Numbered from the stretch's first letter, positions 1 to 8,294 are shown. The stretch is DNA of 64,000 bases from Flavobacterium aquicola (GCF_003385115.1 NZ_QUNI01000007.1:124001-188000); one strand, 5' to 3'. Notes: a model not told the origin generated them from the sequence alone. Numbers and translations: made by a program.

Positions 1-31
1 TATGTAGATTAGCTGAATAAGATATTTTTAT

Positions 32-493
32 ATGGATGCAAAGATTAATGTAATAAAAACAACAAGTAAAAACCCTGATTTTGTGTCGCTGATACAAACT
101 TTTGATGTTTATTTATGGGATCGTTACCCTGAGCTCAAAAAGGATTATTGGGGCAATAATGTGATTGAGTTTAATACCAATGTTTTTATTGTTTATTTAG
201 ATGAAAAAGCGGTTGCTTGCGGCTGTTTTAAAAAATATGATAAAGAGTCAGTAGAATTAAAACGGATGTTCGTTTTACCCGAGGCTAGGGGATTGGGTTT
301 GGCTCAATTGGTAATTAAAGAGTTGGAGGCTGAAGCGAAGAATCAAGGTTTCAAAATTTTGATTTTAGAAACATTATACAAACAAAATGAGGCTATTAAT
401 TTCTATCAAAAAACAGGATTTCACATAATAGCCAATTATGAACCTTATGTTGGTTTGGCAAATAGTGTTTGTATGAGTAAATCAATTATTTAA
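32..493 (+). CDS. GNAT-family N-acetyltransferase
   Basis: A 153-residue single-domain protein that probably transfers an acetyl group from acetyl-CoA to an amine; the substrate cannot be told. The GNAT acetyl-CoA-binding motif A is seen at about residues 80-100 with RGLGLA at 86-91, and the C-terminal motif AINFYQKTGF lies at 121-130. The ATG is preceded by an AT-rich stretch without a clear Shine-Dalgarno, as is usual in this phylum. It ends 5 bp before radC, so the two may be cotranscribed. Only 31 bases of upstream sequence are available, so its promoter is not visible. Confidence 0.85.
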   Translation: MDAKINVIKTTSKNPDFVSLIQTFDVYLWDRYPELKKDYWGNNVIEFNTNVFIVYLDEKAVACGCFKKYDKESVELKRMFVLPEARGLGLAQLVIKELEAEAKNQGFKILILETLYKQNEAINFYQKTGFHIIANYEPYVGLANSVCMSKSII

Positions 494-498
494 ATTAT

Positions 499-1197
499 AT
501 GCCAATGGAACAAAACAGCCTACCGATCACGCATTGGGCGGAAGATGATAAGCCTCGTGAAAAATTAATGCTCAAGGGCAAAAGTGTTTTAAGCGATGCC
601 GAATTGATTGCGATACTTATTGGTTCCGGAAATCGTAATGAATCGGCGGTGGATTTAAGCAAAAGAATTTTAGCTAGTGTCGATCATAATTTGAATGCTT
701 TAGGAAAGTTGTCTATTGGTCAATTAATGAATTTTAAAGGAATCGGTGAAGCCAAAGCGATTTCGATAATTTCAGCTATGGAATTAGGGAGAAGAAGGAA
801 AAGTGAAGATGTAATTGAGTTGTCCAAAGTAACTTCAAGTAAAGCTGTTTTTGAAATAATGCATCCAATAATTGGAGAGTTGTCTCATGAGGAATTTTGG
901 GTTTTGTTTTTGAATAATTCGAATAAAATTCTCTTTAAAACACAATTAAGCAAAGGAGGAATGACCGGAACAATGGTCGATGTACGTATTGTTTTTAAAA
1001 TAGCTTTTGAGCAAAATGCAACTGCAATTATATTAACACACAATCATCCTTCTGGAAAATTACAAGCCAGTGATGCTGATATTCAAATTACAAAGAAGAT
1101 TAAAACTGCAGGACAGCAATTAGATATTCCTGTTTTAGACCATATAATTATTACTGAAAATGGCTATTATAGTTTTGCTGACGAAGGAATATTTTAA
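499..1197 (+). CDS. radC: RadC family protein (JAB/MPN domain)
   Basis: A 232-residue protein of normal RadC length. A helix-hairpin-helix-like segment (NFKGIGEAKA, about 78-87) precedes a complete JAMM metal-binding motif: E131 or E132, then H181-N-H183-PSG, S191 and D194. Despite the old name, the role of RadC in DNA repair is unproven; the fold suggests a zinc metallopeptidase-like or nucleic-acid-linked activity. A second in-frame ATG at 505 would give a product two residues shorter. The next gene has its own promoter directly downstream, so radC probably ends this small operon. Confidence 0.9.
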   Translation: MPMEQNSLPITHWAEDDKPREKLMLKGKSVLSDAELIAILIGSGNRNESAVDLSKRILASVDHNLNALGKLSIGQLMNFKGIGEAKAISIISAMELGRRRKSEDVIELSKVTSSKAVFEIMHPIIGELSHEEFWVLFLNNSNKILFKTQLSKGGMTGTMVDVRIVFKIAFEQNATAIILTHNHPSGKLQASDADIQITKKIKTAGQQLDIPVLDHIIITENGYYSFADEGIF

Positions 1198-1202
1198 AAA
1201 AG

Positions 1203-1246
1203 TTGTCCGTTTTAGACATTTGTCTTATATTTACAGTCAAATGTCT
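1203..1246 (+). promoter_or_regulatory. Promoter with overlapping palindromes upstream of the Xre/RES pair
   Basis: A -33 TTG at 1203-1205 and a -7-like TATATTTA at 1226-1233 are separated by 20 bp, the usual Bacteroidota spacing. Two nested symmetries overlap them: AGACA-TT-TGTCT at 1214-1225, and the 9-bp inverted repeat AGACATTTG (1214-1222) / CAAATGTCT (1238-1246), whose arms bracket the -7 box. This is a natural place for an autorepressing antitoxin to bind. The symmetry is read directly from the sequence; operator function is inferred. Confidence 0.6.
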
Positions 1247-1250
1247 TTTT

Positions 1251-1754
1251 ATGGAAGCGATAAAATTTAAATCGGGAGAAGCTATTGATAAAGCCGTAAG
1301 AGTTTTGGTTAATAGAGTAGAGCAGGAGCGAGGGTACAAACTGCTGAATAAGAATATTACTTATGATGAGTTTCTAAAAAACAGAATGCTGATTATACAC
1401 GCTATTCGCGAAGGGATTTCATATGATTTTTTTAATTTGATAAAAGAAATTACTCCTTTTAATGAGGAAGACTGGGCTTCTTTTTTAGGAATTTCCACTA
1501 AGTCTCTTCAAAGAAATAAGATCAAGGAAGATTTTATTTTTAAACCCTTGCAATCCGAAAAAATATTGGAATTGGCCGAGGTAACATCTTTAGGGAATAC
1601 CGTTTTTGATACCGAAGCGCAATTTTATTTATGGTTAAACACACCTTCATTTGCACTTGGAAATTTACAGCCAATAGAATTGCTCAAAGATTCCTATGGA
1701 AAAGAAATGGTGATCAATGAATTGAATAAAATTGATCAAGGTATTTTTGTGTAA
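1251..1754 (+). CDS. Xre/MbcA/ParS-type antitoxin (toxin-binding domain) of a RES-Xre pair
   Basis: About 167 residues from the ATG at 1251. A longer reading from 1203 would start inside the promoter, so 1251 is preferred. The C-terminal 65 residues have the toxin-binding domain pattern: an FYLWLNTPSFALG core, then PIELLKDSYGKEMV and a final ELNKIDQG. The N-terminal half is Xre-like and helical, with a possible helix-turn-helix near WASFLGISTKSLQR. Proteins of this family neutralise RES toxins and repress their own operon. The stop codon overlaps the next ATG by one base, typical of translational coupling between antitoxin and toxin. Confidence 0.85.
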   Translation: MEAIKFKSGEAIDKAVRVLVNRVEQERGYKLLNKNITYDEFLKNRMLIIHAIREGISYDFFNLIKEITPFNEEDWASFLGISTKSLQRNKIKEDFIFKPLQSEKILELAEVTSLGNTVFDTEAQFYLWLNTPSFALGNLQPIELLKDSYGKEMVINELNKIDQGIFV

Positions 1755-2212
1755 TGGAAGTTTTTCGATTGGCACGAAAAAAATATCCCATTGAATTATC
1801 GGGAAAAGGAGCTTCCATTTCGGGAGCACGGTGGAATTCAAAAGGGACAGAAATCATTTATTGTGCCCAAAGCAGGGCTTTGGCAATGGCCGAAGTTTTA
1901 GTACATCTTTCATTGGCAACTTTGCCTAGCGATTTTATGATGTTAACTATTGAAATCCCAGATGATATTTTTATTGAAATTCTAGATCTTAACAAAGTTA
2001 ATATAGATTGGAATGTTTTTCCTTGTACCTTTGAAACACCTCTCTTGGGAGATGATTTTATAAAACGAAATGAAGCTTGTGTCTTAAAGGTTCCTTCGGC
2101 GGTAGTAAAAGGAGATTTTAATTTTTTGATAAATCCGTATCATATTGATTTTCATAAAATAAGAATTACGGAACAAGTAGATTTTCCTTTTGATAAACGA
2201 ATTTTTAAATAA
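1754..2212 (+). CDS. RES-domain toxin (predicted NAD-degrading)
   Basis: A 152-residue protein matching the RES family, whose studied members deplete NAD+ by phosphorolysis or hydrolysis. The conserved N-terminal block with Arg in GARWNSKG and Glu in ALAMAEVLVHL is present, and the length is normal. The serine of the R-E-S triad cannot be fixed without an alignment; S105 in LKVPSAVVKG is a candidate. It overlaps the antitoxin stop codon by one base, so production should depend on antitoxin translation. No frameshift or truncation is seen, so the toxin is likely functional. Activity is known for the family and inferred here. Confidence 0.85.
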   Translation: MEVFRLARKKYPIELSGKGASISGARWNSKGTEIIYCAQSRALAMAEVLVHLSLATLPSDFMMLTIEIPDDIFIEILDLNKVNIDWNVFPCTFETPLLGDDFIKRNEACVLKVPSAVVKGDFNFLINPYHIDFHKIRITEQVDFPFDKRIFK

Positions 2213-2223
2213 CTAATACATTT

Positions 2224-2913
2224 ATGTTGTCTTCTAAAATAACTGATGTTTTCTTTGACTTAGATCATACACTTTGGGATTTTGACGTGAATTCGGAACT
2301 GGCTTTTGATGCTATTTTCAAGAAAGATCATCCCACAATTGAAATAGCTGATTTTATAGAAAAATATATTCCTATCAATCAGGCCTGCTGGAAATTATAC
2401 CAATACGATAAAATTACACATGGCGAGCTAAGATATAATCGCCTCAAGCACACTTTTGATGCTTTGGAATATTTTGTTTCGGATGCCCAAATAGAGAGTA
2501 TCGCTCACGATTATATTGAGTTATTGCCTCAAAATAATTGTTTATTCGACGGTACAATAGAAGTGTTGGAATATCTAGGGAAAAAGTATAAATTGCATAT
2601 TATTACCAATGGCTTTGCCGAGGTACAATACAAAAAGATAAACAACTCTAATATTGCAGGTTTTTTCAAAACGATAACCAATTCGGAGATGGCTGGTGTT
2701 AAGAAACCAAACCCTGTTATTTTTGAATACGCTTTGGATTTGGCGAAAGCCAAAAAAGAAAATAGCATAATGATTGGTGATTGTCTCGAAGCCGATGTGC
2801 AGGGTGCTTTAAACGCAGGATTAGACGCTATTTTTTTTAATGACAAGAATATTAAAACAGAACAAAATATTAAACAAGTAACTCATTTATTAGAACTAAA
2901 AAAATATTTATAA
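2224..2913 (+). CDS. YjjG-like HAD-superfamily pyrimidine nucleotidase
   Basis: A 229-residue HAD hydrolase. Motif I is D12-L-D14-HT, followed by WDFD; motif II is the ITNG near residue 127; motif III is KKPNP; motif IV is GDCLEADVQGA. The overall pattern matches YjjG-family 5'-nucleotidases, which remove phosphate from non-canonical pyrimidine nucleotides. The exact substrate is inferred. The gene starts 11 bp after the RES toxin and ends 3 bp before the next gene, so it may share their transcript. It looks like host housekeeping rather than part of the toxin-antitoxin pair. Confidence 0.85.
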   Translation: MLSSKITDVFFDLDHTLWDFDVNSELAFDAIFKKDHPTIEIADFIEKYIPINQACWKLYQYDKITHGELRYNRLKHTFDALEYFVSDAQIESIAHDYIELLPQNNCLFDGTIEVLEYLGKKYKLHIITNGFAEVQYKKINNSNIAGFFKTITNSEMAGVKKPNPVIFEYALDLAKAKKENSIMIGDCLEADVQGALNAGLDAIFFNDKNIKTEQNIKQVTHLLELKKYL

Positions 2914-2916
2914 ATA

Positions 2917-3684
2917 ATGAAATCAAAATTTATATACTTATTATTGCTTGTTTCAAGCATTGGATTTGCTCAATCAGTCAATGATTATAAAGCGGTTATT
3001 ATTCCTTTACGATATGATTTTCTTAAATTTGATAACCAGTACCGTCTTGCTACTTTAACTAAGGTTAATTTAAAAAAGGCAGGTTTTGAAGCTTATTATG
3101 CTAATGAAGCTTTCCCTAACGGATATAACGAAAGATGTAATTTACTAAATGTTGATGTATTAAAAGATAGTGGTTTTTTAACCACAAAACTTTTTGTTAT
3201 TTTTAAAGACTGTAATGGTAAAGAAATTTTTAAATCAGAAGTAGGAAAAAGTAAAGAGAAAGATTACGAAGTTGCTTATACTGAAGCACTAAACAGAGCC
3301 TTCGAATCGGTTTATGCATTGGGTTATAAATATGATGGAACACCAGCTATAAATAATGTAAATACGGGAGCTGTTACTCCGCAGGGAAGTGTTGCTGCAG
3401 TGACGGCAGTTGCTGCAACTGCAGCTGTAGCGGTAAATGTGCCAAGTAATAATACGGAGCCCGACGGATCGGTTTTGTTTGCTCAACCAATCAAGAACGG
3501 ATATCAATTAATAGACAGCACGCCAAAAGTGGTTATGAAAATATATAAAACCACAAATCCTTCCGTTTATTTAGCAACCAAAGGTGATCTTCAAGGATCT
3601 CTTTCTCTAAAAGATAATCAATGGTACTTTGAGTATTATGAAAAAGATACTTTAATGTCTGAGAAAATTGCAGTGAAGTTTTAA
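2917..3684 (+). CDS. Secreted protein of unknown function
   Basis: A 255-residue protein with a clear signal peptide (MKSKFIYLLLLVSSIGFAQ, cleavage about residue 19) and no transmembrane segment afterwards. The middle has a low-complexity Ala/Val/Thr stretch at about 155-175 that separates an N-terminal part from a small C-terminal domain (LATKGDLQGSLSLKDNQWYFEYY). I do not recognise a family and assign no function. It begins 3 bp after the nucleotidase gene and is followed by a very strong terminator, so it is the last gene of the left-hand operon. It is probably periplasmic or outer-membrane-associated. Confidence 0.75.
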   Translation: MKSKFIYLLLLVSSIGFAQSVNDYKAVIIPLRYDFLKFDNQYRLATLTKVNLKKAGFEAYYANEAFPNGYNERCNLLNVDVLKDSGFLTTKLFVIFKDCNGKEIFKSEVGKSKEKDYEVAYTEALNRAFESVYALGYKYDGTPAINNVNTGAVTPQGSVAAVTAVAATAAVAVNVPSNNTEPDGSVLFAQPIKNGYQLIDSTPKVVMKIYKTTNPSVYLATKGDLQGSLSLKDNQWYFEYYEKDTLMSEKIAVKF

Positions 3685-3720
3685 GACCGCAAAACGTTAG
3701 AATAATAAGTAAATTATTTT

Positions 3721-3765
3721 ATACAATGAAAAAGCCTGCGGTTTTCGCAGGCTTTTTCATTGTAT
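3721..3765. terminator. Bidirectional terminator between convergent genes
   Basis: A perfect 20-bp inverted repeat (3721-3740 and 3746-3765) with a 5-base loop. The core GCCTGCG/CGCAGGC is GC-rich and flanked by A and T runs, so it can terminate transcription from both sides. It lies between the secreted-protein gene (plus) and rarA (minus), and its right arm reaches the first base of the rarA stop codon. Confidence 0.93.
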
Positions 3766-5042
3766 TAATATCCGTATTTATCTTTCCACCTGTTTTTAAG
3801 AAATTCACGTGTAGTATTTTCTCTTGAATTTAAACCAGGAATATAAATAGGAGTATTGCTTAATGCCTCGGGTAAAAATTCCTGCTCAGCAAAATTGTTT
3901 GCATAATCGTGCGAATATTTATAATCCTCGCCATATCCCAATTCTTTCATTAATTTGGTTGGAGCATTGCGCAAATGAATCGGTACTGGTAAATCCCCAG
4001 TCTGTTTTACCAATTGCTGTGCTGTTCCAATAGCTAAATAAGAAGCATTACTTTTTGGAGAAGTAGCGAGATAAATAGCGCACTGACTCAAAATAATTCT
4101 GCTTTCTGGGTATCCAATTGTTGAAACCGCCTGAAAAGCATTATTTGCCATTATAAAAGCAGTTGGATTGGCATTGCCAATATCTTCGCTGGACAAAATC
4201 AGCATTCTTCGGGCAATAAATTTCACATCTTCGCCGCCTTCAATCATTCTGGCCAGCCAATAAACAGCCCCATTGGGATCACTGCCTCTTATTGATTTTA
4301 TAAATGCCGAAACTATGTCATAATGCTGTTCTCCGGTTTTGTCATACAAAACCGTATTTTGCTGCACTAATTCAAAAACTCGGTTATTCGTGATTACAAT
4401 TTCATCTTCAGCGGAAGCGTTTATGACCAGTTCAAAAATATTTAATAGTTTGCGTCCGTCGCCACCGGAAAGACGCAGTAGCGCTTCTGTTTCAGCTAAT
4501 TCTATTTTTTTAGAAGTCAAAAAACTATCTTTTTCCATTGCTCTATGCAGTAAACGTTCCAAATCTACTTTTGTAAATGCATTCAAGATATAAACTTGAC
4601 AACGAGACAATAAAGCGGGAATAACTTCAAAACTTGGATTTTCAGTTGTGGCACCTATAAGTGTAATCCACCCTTTTTCAACCGCAGCCAGTAAGGAATC
4701 TTGTTGTGATTTGCTAAAACGATGAATCTCGTCAATAAATAAAATAGGATTTTTGGCGGTAAATAATCCGCCGCTTTGTTTTGCTTTTTCAATTACATCC
4801 CGAATATCCTTAACCCCCGAATTAATTGCGCTTAATATATAAAATGGACGATTAGACTCTTGAGCAATAATTTGTGCCAAAGTCGTTTTACCGGTTCCGG
4901 GTGGTCCCCAAAAAATTAACGAAGGAATGATTCCCTTTGCTATTTGTTGCGTCAATGAGCCATTCGGCCCCACTAAATGGGACTGACTGATGTAGTCTTC
5001 GAGTTTTTGTGGGCGTATACGTTCTGCTAGTGGTGCTTCCAT
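3765..5042 (-). CDS. rarA: Replication-associated recombination protein A (RarA/MgsA AAA+ ATPase)
   Basis: A 425-residue protein of normal family length. An N-terminal clamp-loader-like AAA+ module carries Walker [10 protein letters not shown] (46-54), Walker B LFIDEIHR (101-108) and sensor [10 protein letters not shown] (130-138). The C-terminal part matches the MgsA tetramerisation region, with conserved [15 protein letters not shown] and [21 protein letters not shown]. RarA acts at stalled replication forks and single-strand/double-strand junctions. A weak -7-like box (TAATTTTA on the minus strand, 5047-5054) sits only 4 bases before the ATG, suggesting a nearly leaderless mRNA. Confidence 0.96.
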   Translation of the reverse strand: MEAPLAERIRPQKLEDYISQSHLVGPNGSLTQQIAKGIIPSLIFWGPPGTGKTTLAQIIAQESNRPFYILSAINSGVKDIRDVIEKAKQSGGLFTAKNPILFIDEIHRFSKSQQDSLLAAVEKGWITLIGATTENPSFEVIPALLSRCQVYILNAFTKVDLERLLHRAMEKDSFLTSKKIELAETEALLRLSGGDGRKLLNIFELVINASAEDEIVITNNRVFELVQQNTVLYDKTGEQHYDIVSAFIKSIRGSDPNGAVYWLARMIEGGEDVKFIARRMLILSSEDIGNANPTAFIMANNAFQAVSTIGYPESRIILSQCAIYLATSPKSNASYLAIGTAQQLVKQTGDLPVPIHLRNAPTKLMKELGYGEDYKYSHDYANNFAEQEFLPEALSNTPIYIPGLNSRENTTREFLKNRWKDKYGY

Positions 5043-5087
5043 TCGGTAAAATTAAGCATTTTTTATTTTTTATGAATGTGTTTTTAA

Positions 5088-5190
5088 GGAGCTATTACTT
5101 CGTCAGTTCGCTTCGCTCGTGTCCTGCTGCCTACTATATCTTTTGTACCGAATCCCGGAACAAAAGTATGTCGTTTCCATCAGGGCTAGG
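5088..5190. repeat. Structured dispersed-type repeat element
   Basis: This intergenic block is more GC-rich than its surroundings and has an internal hairpin at 5140-5166: CTTTTGT, a mismatch, CCG, a 5-base loop, CGG, a mismatch, ACAAAAG. It begins GGAGCTATT and ends CATCAGGGCTAGG. From memory, very similar blocks recur between genes in Flavobacterium genomes, but this was not checked. There is one copy in this window. It lies between divergent rarA and the rhomboid gene and codes for nothing convincing. Confidence 0.55.
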
Positions 5191-5309
5191 ATATTTGTTT
5201 TTGTAATAAAATATGGCTTTATATGACAAAATAGCATTAAATTACTTTTGGACACATTTTTGATTTGTATTTAAAAGTAATTTTTGACAATAAAAATGCA
5301 GTTTTAGAA

Positions 5310-6110
5310 ATGGAGGAAAATAATTTTAAATTCACGACTTCTGTGGTAGGAGTACCACTTTTTTTTGTGTTATTCCTGTGGTTTGTCTATTGGCTTGAGA
5401 TTCGTTTTGGATTTGATTTTGAAGATAACGGTATTTTGCCGAGAACTGTTTCAGGATTGCAAGGTGTTATTTTTAGTCCTTTCATCCATTCCAATATTGA
5501 GCACCTCTATAATAATTCTATTCCATTATTGGTGCTTTTAGCAGCTTTGTTCTTTTTTTATAGTAAAGAGGCTTGGCGGATTGTAATATTTGGGATTTTG
5601 CTATCGGGCAGTATAACATGGCTTATAGGCAGGGAGAATTATCATATTGGTGCAAGTGGTTTAATCTATGTATTGGTTTCTTTTATTTTTTTCAAAGGAA
5701 TCCAAACGCAGTATTATCGTTTGGTGGCTTTGTCTCTTACTGTGGTAGTGCTCTATGGCGGAATGGTTTGGTATGTTTTTCCAAAAATTGATGACACTAT
5801 TTCTTGGGAAGGCCATCTGTCGGGTTTAATTTCAGGGTTAATACTTACTTTTTTCTTTAAAAAACTAGAGTTTAAAAAAGTAATAAAATACGATTGGGAG
5901 CACCCTGATTACAATCCTGCCGAAGATAAATTTATGCAGCGTTTTGATGAAAATGGAAATTTTGTCAATCTGCCCAAACCAGTAATTGACGAAGAAGTTT
6001 CAGTGGAAATCAATCCTTTTTTTCTTTCAGACTTAAATGTAGTATATGATTTTATCGAAAACAAAAAAGTGGTTATAAACGAAAAAAATGAATCAAAACC
6101 AGAGTCTTGA
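5310..6110 (+). CDS. Rhomboid-family intramembrane serine protease
   Basis: About 266 residues from the ATG at 5310. A longer reading would need a TTG at 5265 and lacks family support. Roughly six transmembrane helices fill residues 11-185. The catalytic dyad is visible as GAS116G in one helix and H169 in WEGHLSG, and the FSPFIHSNIEHLYNN block resembles the conserved HxxxxHxxxN region. Such proteases cut substrates inside the membrane; the substrate is unknown. The C-terminal 80 residues form a soluble acidic tail that contains no recognised domain. Confidence 0.9.
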   Translation: MEENNFKFTTSVVGVPLFFVLFLWFVYWLEIRFGFDFEDNGILPRTVSGLQGVIFSPFIHSNIEHLYNNSIPLLVLLAALFFFYSKEAWRIVIFGILLSGSITWLIGRENYHIGASGLIYVLVSFIFFKGIQTQYYRLVALSLTVVVLYGGMVWYVFPKIDDTISWEGHLSGLISGLILTFFFKKLEFKKVIKYDWEHPDYNPAEDKFMQRFDENGNFVNLPKPVIDEEVSVEINPFFLSDLNVVYDFIENKKVVINEKNESKPES

Positions 6111-6120
6111 TTCATTTTTT
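6083..6120. terminator. Bidirectional terminator between the rhomboid gene and rlmB
   Basis: A 14-bp stem (6083-6096 / 6107-6120) with a 10-base loop. The outer pairs are A/T runs, giving a U-tract on either strand. The core is ATGAATCAA/TTGATTCAT. It overlaps the 3' end of the rhomboid gene and also serves rlmB, which converges from the right. Confidence 0.85.
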
Positions 6121-6177
6121 ATTTTATTTTTTGAAATCTAAAAATAGTTAATCTAAATTCAAAAATCTGAAATCTTT

Positions 6178-6912
6178 CTAACCTCTCTGTCTTACCGCTT
6201 CGTATAAAAAAGCACCACAAGCTACAGAAACATTTAAAGAGCCGATCGATCCAAACATAGGCAGTTTTGCTTTTTCATCTATAATTTTAAGTACTGATGG
6301 ATTTACTCCTCTATCCTCAGATCCCATAATAATAGCTACAGGTTCGTTTAGTGAGATATCATAAATATTTTGATCTGTTTTTTCGGTAGCTGCAACAGTT
6401 TTGATACCGCTGGCCTGCAAAAGAAAAATTGCGTCTTTAATGTGTTCAACTTTACAAATAGGAATATTAAATACAGCACCAGCAGATGTTTTAACCGTAT
6501 CCCCATTTACAGGAGCGGAACCAGCTTTTTGAACAATTATACCATTAACACCTGTACATTCTGCTGTTCTAATTATGGCACCAAAATTACGCGCATCAGA
6601 TATCTGATCTAAAATTAAAAACAAAGGTTTTTTGCCGTTTTCAATAACCGTTTCTATAAGGGTTTCCAAATCAAAAAACGAAATAGGGGAAATGCTTGCT
6701 ACAGCTCCTTGATGATTATTTGGAGTCAATCGGTTTAGTTTTTCAACAGGAACATACGAAAAATTAATATTCCCGCGTTTCATCACCTTCATTAAGTCTT
6801 TCATTAGTTCGCCACTCGCTTCCTTCTGAATATATACTTTATCGACTGTTGCGCCCGCTTGAATAGCTTCAATTATTGCTCTAATTCCAAAAATTTGATG
6901 TTCTTTTTCCAT
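6178..6912 (-). CDS. rlmB: 23S rRNA (guanosine-2'-O-)-methyltransferase RlmB (TrmH/SpoU family)
   Basis: 244 residues from the ATG at 6912. An in-frame start at 6987 would add 25 residues with no family match and would begin near a terminator stem, so 6912 is preferred. An N-terminal substrate-binding domain (FGIRAIIEAI, 60-residue RNA-binding part) precedes a SPOUT knot with the three family motifs: DARNFGAIIRTAE, IIMGSEDRGV and GSLNVSVACGAFLYE. RlmB methylates G2251 in the ribosomal P-site loop. On the minus strand TACCTTCG (6918-6925) lies 5 bases before the ATG, suggesting a leaderless transcript. Confidence 0.94.
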   Translation of the reverse strand: MEKEHQIFGIRAIIEAIQAGATVDKVYIQKEASGELMKDLMKVMKRGNINFSYVPVEKLNRLTPNNHQGAVASISPISFFDLETLIETVIENGKKPLFLILDQISDARNFGAIIRTAECTGVNGIIVQKAGSAPVNGDTVKTSAGAVFNIPICKVEHIKDAIFLLQASGIKTVAATEKTDQNIYDISLNEPVAIIMGSEDRGVNPSVLKIIDEKAKLPMFGSIGSLNVSVACGAFLYEAVRQRG

Positions 6913-6940
6913 GTGCGCGAAGGTAAGAAAAAGGTTTGTA

Positions 6941-6971
6941 AAAAAAAAACCACTCCTATTATGGAGTGGTT
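6941..6971 (-). terminator. Terminator of the downstream SusC/SusD operon
   Basis: Stem AACCACTCC (6948-6956) / GGAGTGGTT (6963-6971) with a 6-base loop. On the minus strand it is followed by a run of eight or more T residues (6941-6949 on the plus strand are A). It lies directly after the last lipoprotein gene of the operon and before rlmB. Confidence 0.92.
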
Positions 6972-6995
6972 CATTTAATAGTGACAAATTAAATA

Positions 6996-7496
6996 CTAGT
7001 ATTCATCTTCTAAAAATCCAGTTCTTTTGTGACCTGAAAAAATAATAATATGTCCAGGGTCGTAACTAAATTCACCTTTAAAATAGATACTATCGGTAAC
7101 ATTCCCAGTTTTTGAATGTGCTGCATTTTTTAAGATTTTGCCTTCTGTAATAGTGAATGTTGATCCGGGATCAATCAAGTTTTCTTCATTCGTAGCGTCA
7201 AATGTAAGATTTGTAGTGTTTACTATAAGTTTTCCTTTTAACCAATAGCCTTTTTTATTATCATTAATGTACATCGTGTTGTTTCCATCATTTGTATCAT
7301 AAGTAATATGATGAGCATGTTGTGCGATAACACCTGAAGCATCGCTTATGTCAATATACCATTCTCCATTCATTTTGACAGAAGGTGTATTAGCAGTTTC
7401 ATAATCCTCGTAACCATTATTTTCACAAGAGTATAAAATGGTTATCATAAAAATACCTGAAAGTATTTTGCTGATATTGTTTTTTAATATATTCAT
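6996..7496 (-). CDS. Small SusC/D-associated lipoprotein (possibly lipocalin-like)
   Basis: A 166-residue protein with a lipoprotein signal (ITILYSC24) followed by acidic and amide residues (ENNGYEDYE), which fits outer-membrane surface export in Bacteroidota. The mature part is beta-rich. It resembles, from memory, the small lipid-binding-like lipoproteins found next to SusC/SusD pairs; that assignment is tentative. It is the last gene of a four-gene operon, 10 bp after its neighbour, and is followed by a strong terminator. It is presumably a cell-surface accessory of the uptake complex, but no substrate can be named. Confidence 0.7.
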   Translation of the reverse strand: MNILKNNISKILSGIFMITILYSCENNGYEDYETANTPSVKMNGEWYIDISDASGVIAQHAHHITYDTNDGNNTMYINDNKKGYWLKGKLIVNTTNLTFDATNEENLIDPGSTFTITEGKILKNAAHSKTGNVTDSIYFKGEFSYDPGHIIIFSGHKRTGFLEDEY

Positions 7497-7506
7497 CTTT
7501 GTCGAA

Positions 7507-8277
7507 TTAAAGTTGTTCTTGTTTTAAAGTAGAAACGAAGTCATATGGTGTTGTTCCATTAGTTGCGGGTGCTTCCCAATGACATTTAAGAGTAATTGTT
7601 TTTGTAGCTGGATCAACTTCTAACCCAGTTATGTTTGAAACCCCTCCAAAGTATTCGTTGGTTAATGGGTTTCCAGGAAAAGTGAAAGTATTGGAAGGAA
7701 TATTACCTGCTATTGTTCCTCCTTGAGTTGCGCTAGTTGGCCCAATAGAACGGCCTAGGTCATACCATCCTCCAAAAGCATCGGATACTCCAAATGTTCC
7801 GTCTGTGTTTTTCCAGATATATACATATTTCATGTCAACTGAACTTCCTTGTGCTGGATTTAGTAATGCATTGTTTCGTTTTGTCGTAGAAAGGTAAACA
7901 CCTTCAATACTCGTGACTAGATCTCCAGTTTTGTATACAATAACAGTTCTGGTAATTGTATTTGAAAAACCATCTTTGTTTGTAGCTTTATAGGTCTGGG
8001 TATACTTATCTGCTTTATTGAGGTCTAATGTAGTTGCTTTTCTATAAATTCCAACAGCAGTTGAGGTGTACTTTATTGGTGCGCCATTTTCTGTCGCAAT
8101 AATACCAGGGTCGGTATATGGTCCTCCTAGAGGAACAAATACTGTAGCGTTTCCATTTAGAGTCATAATTGGATAGTTGGTAATCGTCGATTCTATCTCT
8201 GGCTCAAGGCTGCAAGAAAACAATGTTAAAAAAAACATTGTAATTCCTGCTATTTTAAGTTTTTTTAAATTTTTCAT
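7507..8277 (-). CDS. SusC/D-associated lipoprotein with an Ig-like (DUF5011-type) domain
   Basis: A 256-residue protein with lipobox LTLFSC22 followed by SLEPE. Residues about 35-115 match the pattern of DUF5011-like immunoglobulin-type repeats (PIMTLNG, GGPYTDPGIIATENG, TYKATNKDGFSN, RTVIVY). The C-terminal half (about 120-256) is a separate domain of unknown function with several Trp and Tyr residues, a possible ligand surface. It sits between the SusD-like gene (18 bp) and the last lipoprotein gene (10 bp). It is probably a surface-exposed binding lipoprotein that works with the SusC/D pair. The family name is from memory and the ligand is unknown. Confidence 0.72.
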   Translation of the reverse strand: MKNLKKLKIAGITMFFLTLFSCSLEPEIESTITNYPIMTLNGNATVFVPLGGPYTDPGIIATENGAPIKYTSTAVGIYRKATTLDLNKADKYTQTYKATNKDGFSNTITRTVIVYKTGDLVTSIEGVYLSTTKRNNALLNPAQGSSVDMKYVYIWKNTDGTFGVSDAFGGWYDLGRSIGPTSATQGGTIAGNIPSNTFTFPGNPLTNEYFGGVSNITGLEVDPATKTITLKCHWEAPATNGTTPYDFVSTLKQEQL

Positions 8278-8294
8278 ATACTTTGAGTATTAGA

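Noticed and set aside
2529..2846. A 105-codon minus-strand frame within the HAD nucleotidase gene
   Set aside because: Antisense shadow of a well-supported gene; no recognisable motifs.
5009..5206. A 65-codon open frame on the plus strand between rarA and the rhomboid gene
   Set aside because: It starts inside rarA and runs through the structured repeat block; composition is not protein-like and there is no promoter or family match.
6913..6987. A longer N-terminus for RlmB
   Set aside because: The extra 25 residues have no family match and would start near a terminator stem and overlap the likely promoter box.
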